Shown here: positions 25,948-38,973 of the stretch, piece after piece
How positions within the stretch are numbered: position 1 is the stretch's first letter
Layout of the letters: the number at the start of each line of letters is the position of its first letter
Assembly (NCBI GenBank): GCA_932294295.1
Contig: OW028573.1
Location: 66,937,829 to 67,001,828, forward strand
Length of the DNA: 64,000 nt
Direction of reading: 5' to 3'
DNA from: Alitta virens
Lineage: Eukaryota > Annelida > Polychaeta > Phyllodocida > Nereididae
Made by a program: the position numbers and the translations under genes
The notes under the pieces: model-generated
The model's input: only the letters and a program-made list of their open reading frames with translations
What the model was told of the DNA's origin: nothing
The model's database searches: none

Positions 25948-27359
25948 GGAAGGGGTTCTTTGCTCTCAGTTGGCAACTGACATCACGCGTTTCAAGGCAT
26001 GTGATTGGACACTCTCTACTTTATCTGAAGTAAAGAACGGAACGAAAATCGAAGTTTAACAAATCATTTCCTTTGTTGGGTTGTTTTATGGTATTATCTG
26101 CTCGATTGTTTACATATGTATAGTTATTCATTTGATTTTTTTTTTTTGATTTTTTTTTTTTTGGTACTCTTTTGAATCTGTGACAGCAAAATAGGAATTA
26201 AAACAGTATTTAGCCAACAAAGACCTCAAGTGATGTCATGCTCTGATGCAGTGCAAAATTGCAATGGGAATTCTAATTATTACTGGGATAATAATAAAGA
26301 CATCATGCTGGTTGCCATTATCCAAGCCAATCTCAGTAGACTTAAATATAATATAGGTTTATTTATTCTCCCTGGTGCACTTAACACCAAGGTTTCATAA
26401 ATTCCATATAAGCCCTTGCATAAACCTCTTCACCAACGACATGCTAATGCAAAATGTAACTAATTCATGTGATGCTAAGACATGAATTCTACCTATATAT
26501 AAAAGAATAAATCCCCTTGGGCGACTGGTTGAAAAGACTTGTGAATTATTTACACGTTATTAATGTTGGCCGTCAGGTTCCTAAAGACATGCATGTGAAA
26601 CCTTGTATGATATCCCATATTAATGGTTCAGTGTTAATATCTCAAACACCCACATCAGGCATTTCTGATAGATAAACCAGACATAAATAACTTCTTTATA
26701 CTTTTACTTAACATTACTTTAAATGAACGTTCTAAGTGCACTTAAAAGTTCCCTGTAAAACTCATCATATTCAAGGAACACACGACAGCCAACCTTTAAA
26801 ACCCATGAGGACATCCCACTAATCCGGATGACAAGGCTTTCTTTGCTGATCCAAAGATTTCATTGATCTTCCCCTCATCCCTGTACTATCCCTGTATAAT
26901 GCACTGAAGTACAATTTAAGTTTGAAGAGCCACTGAAACTTCAAGAATGTTCTTTGCTCATTGTAAAGAACTGAATTTGGAAGCATGTGGTACTTTAAGT
27001 GGCTGTACACAAATGTACATATTATTATCCCAGTAATAATTACTAAGAATTTCAATTGAAATTTTGCACAATCAGAACATGACATCACTTCAGGTCTTGT
27101 CAGCTAATCCTATTTTAATCCCTAATTCGCTGCTACAGTTTCCACGTTTTATGGTAAACAATTCGAAGAGTACAAAAGAATTGAAATAAATCTCAAAGGA
27201 ATAACTATATACAATAAAACAACCAAACAAGGCACATGATTGGTCCAACTCTGTTTTTGTCAAGTTCGATTCTTCACAGCAAAAATGTTGAGACTGTCCA
27301 ATCACATGCCTTGAAATGCTTGATGCCAGCTGTCAACTGAGAGCGAAAAAAATCCTTCC
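25948..27359. mobile_element. Foldback (long inverted-repeat) element, 1.4 kb
   Basis: The left arm runs from about 25948 to 26310 and the right arm from about 27010 to 27359 in inverted orientation. Shared blocks include TTTCAAGGCATGTGATTGGA, TGTTTTAT, a CTTTTGAATCTG-like segment, AAGTGATGTCATG and ATTACTGGGATAATAAT. The arms align over about 350 bp with substitutions and small indels, and enclose about 700 bp. No coding frame is supported inside. This is the structure of a nonautonomous foldback or long-TIR element. Confidence 0.8.
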
Positions 27360-28148
27360 TTTTCACGTAAATATTACGGGGATAATAATTACTACCTCCC
27401 AAACATGTATTTGCATAATCTTAGTTTTCATTTCTCTTAGAACTCGGTTTTAAGTCATCAATTTTGTTTCAATTACCTTTTGGTATATGTATTATGCAAG
27501 CTGTATTATTTTTCATAATTTAATATTTTTCCCCTCCGGAAGGCACCCCTATTAGCGATGTTTGTGTGAATGATCAAATTAAACATCAATCAATCATTCA
27601 AAGTGCAAAAAATAATACTATACTATAGATGAAGTAAGAACAGTTTAGAATTGAATTCGCATTTCGCAAGCATAAATTTTTAGGTGGCACTAAAGCTAAA
27701 GAAGAATTTACATACATTCAATGGTCGAAAAAATAAAACTATGCCATAACAGAGAATGAACATTACATCAATGAGAATTCCAAAACTTTTATGCAAGACG
27801 CATGGTAATGAAAACCAGGTTTTATCACAACCGAATGTCATTATAACTAACAGTAACCTCAGAAGCTATCCTTCCAAATGCTTCAATTCTCAGTCTGTTA
27901 ATAAGATTCAAAATGCTGCCTAATTGTTGCTGAGACATCATAGGTTTGAAATTATGAGAAAACTTCTCATGGTTTCATGATTCAAACATATTTCACACAC
28001 AAAGAGCCCACGTCTCAATTGCGCATCAACTCATCATAGATTAATTTATGGCATCAAAAGCACAAACAGTACTGCATATGAAGAATTAAAATTTGCAATA
28101 TATGTAAGCTACTCCTCTGAGCAAACATTTCAAAAGTTGCGGTTGGAC

Positions 28149-28366
28149 TACAGTTAGTTTCATTAAAAAAGGCCTGTCAAATTGAAACTAGATAAAGCTG
28201 TCATATCTAGCTACTCACAACCGAATCTAAAAGTACATATTTATGATATTAGATTAATTTCTTACATTTACCAAGGTTTATATTTATCTGGTGATAGATG
28301 TAAGCCGATTATTAGCAATAGAAGTGGACAGAAGCAGCTGGCTTTAGCAAGTTTAGACCACAGCCT
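28149..28366 (+). mobile_element. MITE family A, copy 2, truncated on the right
   Basis: The left end TACAGTTAGTTTCATTAAAA is well preserved. The hairpin (28275-28306) is identical in form to copy 1. Similarity stops after GACCACAGCC, so the right TIR is lost. A 64-codon open frame runs through it (28182-28376), but other copies break this frame, so it is probably not coding. Confidence 0.8.
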
Positions 28367-28799
28367 CGCAGCTTAGTGCAGACAAAAAGGTACTTGCTAA
28401 TGTTCAAATGGTTGTTGGCCAGATCAAGAACAGTCAATGTTACATCATATAAAAAAGAAGCCACAGTAGTTCCTAATGAATAGGAGTATTATTCTTGGTC
28501 CACATTTTTTACATTGTTTTAAAATTTGTATTTATGGTATTTTTAATCATGTTTAAAATAACACTTTCTTTTGAAGTATGCCGTGACCTCGCCATGAGGA
28601 AAAACTTCCAAATAACGCCAAATTTTTAACATAATTTAAGTTCTTAAGAAACGTGTCTGCCAGGCCATGATTTCTCACTTGCAAGTGAACGCTCCTGCTT
28701 GGCCTAATTGGATGTGAGCCGAAACATCTTGCGGAAGTACACGGCAGCCTTTGGCTATGGTAACAATTAATTTTTGCCATTATTTTCTCTCTTAGTTTT

Positions 28800-30350
28800 C
28801 AGGCTATGATCGAACCTATTGTGAAGATAATTAGTGGCATACCTGTGAGTGGCAAAAAAAGGCATCCGCTTAATCAGAGCAAAGCAGTGAAGGGCCCGAC
28901 CACCTACCTGCTTGGAACCCCTTCAACAGAACCAACTAAAAAGGCTATCACACCTACGTGCCAAAAGAAATTATTAAGACATTACGAAAACGTCACTAAG
29001 GAAAAAAATTACTATCCAAAAATACACGTGTGGCCAGATACATCACACACTGACAATGAACAAGGTGCGAATAAGACGCAGCGGCTTCACATAAAACGCG
29101 CTTAATGCCTCACAATATATAATCCCTTCATTGTTGACGGTTTGCATCTATCTACATTCGCCATATACTAAGAAGATTAATATGATCTACCTAACAAGGT
29201 GGAATCTCAAACCAGCACGAAACTGTTCTATCAGTAAAAACCAGATGCTAAATCACTTTAGTAAGGCAAGAAGACTTTCTCGAATTCCACAATACTGTGT
29301 GAATAATAGGAGTAGAAACGCCTCCATATTTTAAAAGTTTCTTCGCATTCAAAATGAAATGTGTAGGCATCTGCTCCTGTGTATGCCAAGGGCTGGCCAT
29401 TGTTGTCAGTCCATTGTCATCACTTGTCAAGTTATGCTGATGCCTTTAAGCTCTTCTCCCATCAAAACACAATCAGCTACAGCGGAAGTCAGAGATGCCA
29501 TTAGATCTCCTGTTTTTCTCCGTGATGCAGATGATGCTGCTAACTGGTGCACAGCAAGGAATGTGGACGCCATACACAATTTAGAATTAGAAGGAGAGAT
29601 CGATTTTCTTAAAAGCAGAATCAGAACTGCTTGTACTTTAACGATGAAAAAGTTAAATATCAGATGCATAAGTATCACCTAACTACACTCTTAATATGTA
29701 GGTATGGTGTACGGGTAAGAATAGGGGATATCTTATTCAATTCAAAGAATTTGTAGGTATGCAATGTAGCTGTGTTACTCAAAGTTATCTTAAGCAGAAT
29801 GCTTTGAATTTTATAGAATATAATTCCTCCGCACAGTGTGTAGGCATGCGCTAACTAAACTAGCATTGGTAACCGAAATTCATGGATAAGAAGAAAACTG
29901 ATTTTCCATCATATCATTAGAACTGAAAGTCTTGCAAATCACTAAGATTCCTACATGTGTATTCATAAACCATGTCCCTCAAACCATCAATACTTATTTC
30001 CCAAGTACAAAAGATGCCATTCTTAGTAAATACATTTTGGTGACAACGCTGGCACTACTTATAAAGATTACTTTCATCAGTGTCATCTGTTAGTGAATTC
30101 AAGGCACACACAGCACACACAGCACACACAATATATGTTGGCCAGGTTAACTTACTGATGATGCAAATATACTGCAAGATCATGAGGGTCTGCAACATGA
30201 GAAAACATATCGCGCACTATGGTTAGCTGATCCATTAACCACACAAACGTGCTAACATCATTTGTGTGGGTAACTAAACTCGTACTAATACGCTACATTG
30301 CCGCCTGACCTGGATCACAGCTCATAAAGACAAAAATATTTGTACAAGTA
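28800..30350. other. Stretch with several medium open frames, none assigned
   Basis: Overlapping frames on both strands (28806-29105 plus, 29359-29682 plus, 29427-29678 minus) lack domain motifs. The minus frame has a somewhat protein-like composition (MASLTSAVADCVLMGEELKG). It could be a decayed mobile-element ORF; it is not called as a gene. Confidence 0.3.
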
Positions 30351-30384
30351 GTGTTAAATCGCGAACCTGGATTTATCACGTTTT

Positions 30385-30635
30385 CTCAAGATCCCAGGTT
30401 CGATTCCAAACCTGGGTATTTTACATGGGCTACATCTCGGCTGGATGTTGATGGCATGAGTTGTAAAATTGGAGGTGCTTTGTACCCGGTGTCTATGCTG
30501 GTGCAAGAAAATACCCCACACATGGGGTAAATGTTTAACATGGTGTGGACTCTGAGCCTATAATCTCATCATTACGTCTGCCTCTGGCATGCTGGTCATA
30601 TAAGCTGTCTAAGCTTCAGACATAGTAGCACGCAC
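30385..30635 (+). repeat. SINE-1, near full length
   Basis: It includes a B-box-like CCCAGGTTCGATTCC (30392-30407), the GCTGGATGTTGATGGCATGAG linker, the TAACATGGTGTGGACTC core and the 3' segment TCATATAAGC..AAGCTTCAGAC. Confidence 0.8.
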
Positions 30636-31433
30636 CAAGGCATAGACATAGACTCTTCATGAGCTACATCTCAGCTCTCAAAGAGTTCAAGGGAAAGAAT
30701 AATCTTCTCTATTAAATTAAGGCATCAACGTCTAACGATTTGGGAAAAAAGCACAATAATTTGGACAATTAAGACATAATCACTATGGACGAAAATCATT
30801 TAAAGCTTTAATTGATAAGCTTCTGGAGCGAGCAGCAAGACATCTAACTGATGCAGGCTTTATTAGTATAACATCTCTGGGGTGAATGCCTGTCAGGGGC
30901 CTGTATGTATCCCATTACAAGCGAGAATAACTTCATAACAGGGCCTTCTGATCATAAAAATGACATATATAAAACCTGACCTTATTATGGATGTCTTCCT
31001 GCTCTGTCTTGTGGCATCTGGTTGGCATGAAAGGACAGCAAGTAAAGAGAGAAAAAGAAAGGGCTTTTTTCGGCAGAAACTCATCTGTTAATATAATGAC
31101 TTTGGGTCCCAAATTGCTGCAGTGAGTATCTTCACAGAAGGACCACCCACTCATACAAGACAATGACCTTCATAAAGGACACTGAGATATGACTATGTGG
31201 TCATTGTCACAGGTCTATTGTCTCTGATTTCAATGGAGGTTAATTTACTGATGCTTTCAAGGTAAAGATACTTTAGATACGTTCATTATTACAAAACGCT
31301 GATTGTGAGACTACAGTGCATTGTACGCATATTGCTATTTTATAATTATCTACAGCTTTATTTCAATGCTGTATTAACTTATAAATCGTTAACACCCTTT
31401 ATAAATCAATATCTAACAGTTACCAGGTTAAGC

Positions 31434-31713
31434 TACACTTAGTTAAAAAATATATGGTTGACTCTAGCTGTCTGTAGCGACCTGTGCCTGGCTGTGGTCT
31501 AAACATGCTGAAGCCAGCTGCTTCTGTCCACTTCTATAGCTAATAATCATATCGGCTTACATCTATCACCAGATAAATATAAACCTTGGTAAATGTAAGA
31601 AATTAATCGAATATATCATAAATATGTGCTTTTAGATTCGGTTTTGAGTAGCCAGCTATGACAGCTTTGTCTAGTTTCAATTTGACGAGCCGTTTTTAAT
31701 GAAAATAACTGTA
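31434..31713 (-). mobile_element. MITE family A, copy 3 (280 bp)
   Basis: Both ends are recognisable: TACACTTAGTT at the left and AATGAAAATAACTGTA at the right. The internal sequence is close to copies 1 and 2 in reverse, including the conserved hairpin. Confidence 0.8.
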
Positions 31714-31989
31714 GCCCTGTACACATATGAAAATGATTAATATGGGTATGCAATGGTGATTCTAATGTTCATCCAAGATTGTAAATAATTCAACATGAAA
31801 GATATGAATAATCATATCTTGACTACGTAGAATAACACTGTATGATTATATATGATTGTAAGGCCTTTCATTTCGGCGCTAGATTTTGGGGTAGCTGGAC
31901 TTGCATAACTGTGGGTATGCATTGCAAGAAGCCCTGTGTTTGACTTTGAGGGTTTCACCCAGTGTAACTTTAGCACCCTAGCCATTAGG

Positions 31990-33600
31990 AGACCAAGAAC
32001 TTTCAAATTCCAGGACTATCAACATAAAGAGAATGGTCTTGCACCTACCAGTTTTTTCCTTTTTGAGGCCAATGAAAAGACACAAGGCCCTGTTTACCAC
32101 CAAACGCAATTGTGCTCTGGCAACCTGTTTTCGGATTCATGTCACCAATTGTTGCTTTCCCAGGAGGTTGTTAAATCAAGTGGCGCATAACAGATGACAT
32201 TTCCAAGAGGTCTCTTCTTGCCACATTACCCAGCGCGGCCTCAAAGGGTCCCAAAAGCTACTTTAAATTAAATGGCCAGAACAAGGATTGCATGATTATC
32301 GTATCCTCCTTTCTGATAACAGAGGGCTGGCCATATTATGTGTCTAATACATAACAATAGGGTTAATGTTACACAATTGTCTGGTATTTCAGTGCATTGT
32401 ATTTTGTTTGATGAAACCAATGCCAACCTCATTTATAACTATATTTCAAAAACACTTTATGGAACAATATACTCCATGTAGCATGGCGAAATTCTATCTT
32501 ACGACATATTGGCACATACATTAATGCTTTGAGTATATGATAGTTTCAGCAATCATTATTGCGTTTTCCAAACAGACAAAGGGCATATTATTTTACAAGG
32601 TCTATTTGCGGCTTCAATACCTATGGCTCTTCATTAGAAAATGGAATAAACGTGTAATGTGAGACGGTTTGGCGCACACTAGCTTCCATGAGCCATGAAG
32701 GGCCGTAATAGCAAATCCCCTTAATAAACAAGATCATTATTGTATCATTTTACAGGTAACAGCCATCTGTGTAATCACAAGCAACTGCTAAAAAAAAGAG
32801 TATTAAATCTACGTATTTTTGTTCATTATGAAAGTGGTTTTAGAAACATACGAAAAATCGTATCTCTTCATATACACAACTCCTTAAAAACACAAGTGTT
32901 CATACATTGTATGACATCAGAAATAAGAAATTCATCGAATATGTATTAAAAACTTGTTCCCTCAAATTATGAAATTAATATTATTCCATATGATTATTTC
33001 AAGACTGCTTGATACGGCCAAAACTTCCTAAATTGGATAATTATCATATTTTTAAAGCTATCATAATGATGATTTATCTGTTTTATATTTAGAGTACGAT
33101 TGAATAATTTAAATCCGAAATTAAGTCGAGCTAGTGCCTTAAAACAGAACTTAAGAGTTAAGTCATGTTTGTGGTTTGTTCAGTCAACCGTAACGATTGG
33201 TGCTCGAATTACTTACGTAAGATCTTGTAAGCTAAGAAAAATAAAGGCAACGTGTCAAATATAGAACAAAACAAAGAAGTATTGTTGAGAATATTCAAAC
33301 ATTTATCCTTGTCGTCTGCACGGCGCATCATGCTGGTATTAAATTTCATGTAAAAAAAACGTATTCATTTTAATATTTCTTTACGAATGATATTTGTAAA
33401 AAATTCTTCGTATTTAAATTTATAATATGTAATATATAATTCCATCTGAAATATTCATGCAGAAAAAATTATTGATATCCACATACGAAGCTGTGAATTG
33501 CATGTTTCAAATATACAGTTTATAACAGCTATAAATGATACTCAGAAATAAATGATGAAAAGGTAAAACATATATAATGGATTTGTGAAACCGAAAAGTA
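31990..33600. other. Proposed intron of the LDLa gene, no exon seen
   Basis: No repeat family or gene was recognised. Plus-strand frames at 31936-32190 and 32740-32949 have no motifs. Confidence 0.4.
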
Positions 33601-33624
33601 TAGCCCATCAAACTACCGTAAAGG

Positions 33625-33729
33625 AGGGTATTATCGACAGGGCGGGTATTATCGACACTTAAATTAGCTTGTTAACAATTTGTTAACATTCTAATTTGTC
33701 AATAATACCCGCCCTGTCGATAATACCCT
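33625..33729. mobile_element. Palindromic MITE-like element (105 bp)
   Basis: Nearly the whole element is an inverted repeat: AGGGTATTATCGACAGGGCG at the left and CGCCCTGTCGATAATACCCT at the right, with inner arms around GTTAACAA/TTGTTAAC. The unit GGGTATTATCGACA also repeats within the left arm. No other copy lies in the window. Confidence 0.85.
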
Positions 33730-34481
33730 AATAAACTAACTGGTCTTGCTGGAATGAATAATTTATATTGGTCAACGCACAAGTAATATTTAATGCACTT
33801 ACAGCAACTGGAATTGTTTCCCTTTATAAGAAGTGAAAGATCCATGTGCATTCTTGTGTTACCTTAAAAAAATACCATCTCCTTTTCAAGAGTCTGGCTT
33901 TGTCAGTTTGATTCAAATTGGCCACAGCAACGAAAAGAAAGGAAAAAACATGGGCGTCCAATAACATTAAGGAGCGGACGGCTTTTACAAAAGCAACCAC
34001 ATCCAATCAAAGAACTGCAACCAATATGCTGTGTGTGTCAAAGATCAGAAAACTAAAACTCAACAACAACAACAAAAACTGACATTCTTAATGCTTTCAC
34101 ATCTCACAAAATATTTGCAACCTGTATTGATATGATCCACCGCAATTATTCAATTTTGTCTCAAGTTGTTTTGCGCGGCTGGCACTTTCAAACCACACTT
34201 TTCAGAATGTGGCAAGATCGAGAGATGTTTCGCAACTCGGGGCCAAATTTAAGCTAATGCGGCTCACCGCAGCCATGCCACAATGACGCAAGCATAGGGC
34301 ACCCACGCCCCCATTTCTTGACACCGTTTCAGGTAAAGTTTTTTAAGTTCATGGTTGATTTTGAGAAGGTTGGTTAAAAGGAGTTGAACACATTATTATC
34401 TAACCAAAATAGTTGGTACATAACCATTGTTTACACTTCAGCAATATATACAATTTAGATTACTAAGGGGTCAACTATTTA

Positions 34482-34705
34482 CACTCGGCGACAGTGAATT
34501 TCGCCACGACAACGAGATTCGCCACCCCCCCCCCCCCCCCTAATACACGATTATGCAGATTGCAACAACTTGATTTGTTACAAAACTAATTGTATAGATC
34601 ATTGACAGTGTTCTTACGCTGTGGCAACCATATAAAATGTATTTATTGTAGTTTTAGGGGGGTGGCGAATCTCGCTGTCGTGGCGAAATTCACTGTCGCC
34701 GAGTG
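34482..34705. mobile_element. MITE family B, copy 1 (224 bp, TA duplication)
   Basis: Inverted ends of about 48 bp start CACTCGGCGACAGTGAATTT and differ by one base. TA flanks both sides (34480-34481 and 34706-34707), the target duplication of Tc1/mariner-type elements. A C16 run sits at the inner edge of the left TIR. The interior has no coding capacity. Confidence 0.88.
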
Positions 34706-34734
34706 TAGTCACTGTCTCAATAGCTCTCAAAGTC

Positions 34735-34985
34735 TCAATGCTACTACATGTCGTCTAGCTTATATAATTAGCTGTCAGAGACAGACGTAATGATGAGATG
34801 ATAAGGCTTGGAAGATAAGGCTTAGAGTCCACGCCATTTAACAGATGTACCTCATGGGTAGGGTCTTTTACTTGCCTCAGCTTAGACACCGTGTACAAGG
34901 CACTTCAAATTTAACGTAGCTCATAAAGGGTGGCCGGGCCGGGAATCGAACCTGCGACCTTCAGCAGAGCTGGTGAGTGTGGACC
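34735..34985 (-). repeat. SINE-1, near full length
   Basis: The minus-strand copy includes the B box GGTTCGATTCCCGGCC and the full body. The GATGATAAGGCTTGGA segment is partly duplicated. It abuts MITE copy B1 within about 30 bp. Confidence 0.85.
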
Positions 34986-34999
34986 ACTACTTATTCCAG

Positions 35000-36800
35000 A
35001 TTTTATTTATTTATTTTTTGTGCACAAAAAAACCACGAGACTGTAAAACGACCTAACTAGATACAAAAAATCGAATTACTCAAGAAGGCATAGACTAGCA
35101 GACTTGTTGTCCTTCTTAGGTTGGCAGACCATGTTTAGAGAAAGCAGAGTCCTAAAAAGACATTATCAAACTGGTCTAGTTGTCCAGTATAGTCACAATT
35201 TGATTATAATTTTTCTAAAAAAATACAGGTCTATAATAATTAATTTTGTTCAGAAAGGATTTCTGCTCACTGGCGGCCACTCTGGCGCTTTCATAAGAAA
35301 CTCTGAATAAGTGATTTTCCCTGTTAAAGCAATTTTTGGTAGAGTTTTGATATCTCCTGGGTAGTTCGAAATGTTTTCTTTTTCATCTGGTTACATTGAC
35401 ACATTCTCAATCCATGGACTTCAGAGCCCGCACAAGAGTTGCACAGGCACAGGTTGTATAATGAAAGACTTCACATGTCGACTATGTACATGAGGCTCTC
35501 AACACAGCAGGAAAAATGACACTAATGGAAAATACCAAAGTCTCTCTCTCAAAGGAAACTATCTGATCTGATTATCGAAAAACTTCGTCAGCCCACAAAA
35601 AAGTTCGACTGTCGCGCAGTAATATTTTGCCTGCCTTATCACAGCCCACACACTAAAGCTGGTCATAAAATATTTCATCTCCTCCGAAATAAAAAGAAAT
35701 AATTAATTATCATCGTTCTACGATAAGATAATCTTAAAATACTGCAGGGATATCAGTACAATTAAGCTTTTTAATACGTATTGAAAAGACAGGCAAAAAT
35801 TTGCCATAGTTAAGGCCGAAAGGCAGGGCTCTCCACACACCACAATGGAAATAGCATAGACATCCAAATGAAACGTTCTGACTGCATTGAAAATATGAAA
35901 TAAAAGTATACATTTGAGATAACTAAACAGATGTAACTCGAAGACCCCAACTTAAATTTATCTATTTTATTCAACCAGGTCTAATATATGGCTGCAACGA
36001 AAGTGTGTGGCATAAGAATAACTAGACATTGAACAACGGAGATTTGATATTTTATCATATAAGTACGCAGCATTTGTTCAATCAGGACACTTGATATACT
36101 GCTTTTAGATAACGGGATATTTTACCAAAGCCACACAATACTTTTAATCTAAGTTTAGGAACTTTCGCTCTATGTGTTTTCATATGGACAAACAGTGGCC
36201 ATATCGGTACTGACTTTCTCTTGTTTCAAATGGTGCATGTACTTTAATATAATTTATGGTGAGATTTTTTGTATTTATATGAACTTAAAAATCATAGCAT
36301 ACAAAGGTCCATGAGGCTAATTGATTCATGCATTTGGCATAATTGTGATTTAAAATTATTGGTTACACGTTAATGGTGTATTTAGTTCTAGTATTCTTCG
36401 TACTTATATCTTACAATTATCACTTACAAATTCATGAAGCAAATTGGCTCGTGTATTTTCCATACGTTTAGGCCTACTTTGAAATTATCATTAATTCTAC
36501 AAGTTGGCGAGGCTGCTGATTCATACTTTTAAATTACTGTCTATGCTCCACATGTATTTTGAAATTATTGTCTACAAGTTTGCGAGGCATGCGTTCTATA
36601 TAGTCCTATCTGTACTTCGAAATTATCATTTACAAGTCTGTGAAACCAATTGGTTTTTCAAATACGTTTACTTTAACATTTTCGTTAAAAAAAACTGTAA
36701 TTCACACGTTCGTGAGGCTCTCATTAACTTCTTAATTTAAGGTTTCATGACAGTTTCATTAATATTTCAACATGTCAGAATTCTTAAGGGAAACTTTGAA
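35000..36800. other. Proposed intron of the LDLa gene, no exon seen
   Basis: AT-rich sequence with only short frames. No repeats recognised apart from the tandem duplication that starts near 36811. Confidence 0.4.
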
Positions 36801-36810
36801 GGTTAAAACT

Positions 36811-36986
36811 TTAATTTATTGAGCTTTACCAATCTAACTATATCTTATCATCTTATCTTTACATATCAGAATTATCATCTTATCTTTATATATTAGAATT
36901 AATTTATCAAGCTTTACCAATCTAACTATATCTTATCATCTTATCTTTACATATCAGAATTATCATCTTATCTTTACATATTAGAA
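36811..36986 (+). repeat. 88-bp tandem duplication
   Basis: Two copies share GCTTTACCAATCTAACTATA at 36823 and 36911. Each copy itself contains a repeated TTATCATCTTATCTTTA unit. Confidence 0.85.
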
Positions 36987-37744
36987 TTCCCAGGCAGGTT
37001 GCAGTGGATCATTATCTGTAAGCCCGCCCCTGTTGCGGTCCCATATATAAGGCACACCATGAGTTGATGCAACATATGCCAATGAAAAGGCCACCTCCGA
37101 CCCTCTTGTAGCGTATTCCTCCATTCATCACTAAGACCACATGCAGTTCTTTGTGCCTAACCAGGCTCTGTGCATCCTATACAATGTATAACATGTTAAA
37201 AAGACTGATTTATCAATCCTTCAGGCCATTTTGCCGTTATGACGTATTAATCATATGAGAACAATTGCATTTGTAATCTTTCCCATTTTTCTGCTGGTGT
37301 TGTTTTGACTTATAAGATATTTATCAAGATTTCTTATAGATCTGAGCACGTATCAGTTTAATTTGTCGGGTGTTTCGACCAATAAAATATGCATAAGGTA
37401 TCTTATAGATCTGAAAGCGCCATTCTATAATAGAATTCATTTTGGATATTTTTTAGCAACATTAACTAATTGTCTGGTGCGTTTCACAGTATTGGGAACG
37501 CAAAAGGATGGGAAAATAAGTGTTTGTGGATGCAAGCAGACAAAATATAATTATTAGAAACTAAAACTGAGAGGTGTGAGACTATAGCTGTTCCACACAG
37601 AAGATACTTGTGCGGTATTAAACACAGAGATTAGTATGGTAGGATTTCACTGTTTCTGCCATTGCACACTATAATAAGCAATATTTTATTTCACTTAACT
37701 TTTCAGATCTATAGAATCTCTATATACTATGCTTGCGTTTCATA

Positions 37745-37794
37745 GATGGATAGATAGATGGATAGAAAGATAGATAGAGATAGATAGTTAGTGG

Positions 37795-37846
<52 letters not shown>

Positions 37847-37880
37847 CAGACAGTTAGATAGATAGATAGATAGATAGATA
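37745..37880 (+). repeat. (GATA)n microsatellite
   Basis: TAGA/GATA tetramers run for about 135 bp with a few interruptions. Confidence 0.95.
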
Positions 37881-37929
37881 TGGAAAGTGCAGCCTTCTAA
37901 GGTAAGTTCTCACCACTAGCAAGGGTTGA

Positions 37930-38065
37930 TTGATGAGGTGTCCACCCATGCACATTTTCCCCATGGGTGGGGTCTCTTACTTGCCTCAGCATCGACACCG
38001 AGTACAAGGGACCGCCAATTTAACGTCTCATCCTAATGACATCCAGCTGGGATGTAGCTGGATAT
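37930..38065 (-). repeat. SINE-1 fragment
   Basis: Contains CCCCATGGGTGGGGTCTCTT and the CTTGCCTCAGC segment on the plus strand, that is, the body in reverse. Confidence 0.75.
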
Positions 38066-38973
38066 TTCATAATATTGCTACATGAACAAATATGACCCTG
38101 ATGGCCAGTGCAATCTTAGGATGGACAAACTGACCATGCGTGATTCTTGACCATTCCCTGACCCAAGGTGAACAGCAGTAACCAGATACCCCAAGCATGA
38201 TGAATAAATAACATCCCTACACATGCATTACTACAGGCGATGTGGATGTGGTCTGTTGTACAAACTCAGTGGTTCCAAGATTTAGATCCACATTGAACAC
38301 AGGTGGTGTATCTCGCACGATAAAAACAGTTTGAAAGATTGCAGATATGAAATAGCGTGAAGAAAGCTGATACGTTATAGGTTATAAGAGAAGCCATGTT
38401 TTATAAGGGGAAAAATTGTGTTAGACAGAAAAAAAAGATGTAGCAAGAACAAAAAGTAAGAATATGGTTTTATGAATTCACAGAATCAATACAGAAAAGA
38501 CATAAGTGTGTTCTGTTAAAATGTAGTAAGACAAAAAAGGGTTTCAAAGAAAGGAAATGTCGTATGAGAACTAAAAAAGGTCAACGCAGAGACAAAACAG
38601 AAAAAGTATGCTATTTCAGACGAAAAATTTCAGTTCAAATGTCAGAAGAGCATAAAAAGTCACGAGAAACTGGCTGGGAAAGCTTTTATGCACTCCTTTT
38701 TTTGCAATAAAATTTGTTATAACATTTTTAATTAAATGATTTACTGTCTTCGTGTGTGTGTTTCAGTATTAGGCCTACTGTATGAAAATCTACTCTAAAT
38801 GCAAGAGAGTTCACGAAGGGACTACATTTAAAAACTAAATGTGCAGAACAGACATGTCAAACGAATAGTATAAAATATTAAATAATAAACACATTTGTAC
38901 CTAACAAGTGTGCATACTTGTTACATACAGAGGTGATTATATATATTATTAAAGTCAAGAAAGTGAGAAATAC

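Noticed and set aside
29359..29682. 107-codon plus frame and opposing 83-codon frame
   Set aside because: No domain, signal peptide or consistent splice sites. It could be a decayed mobile ORF but cannot be supported.
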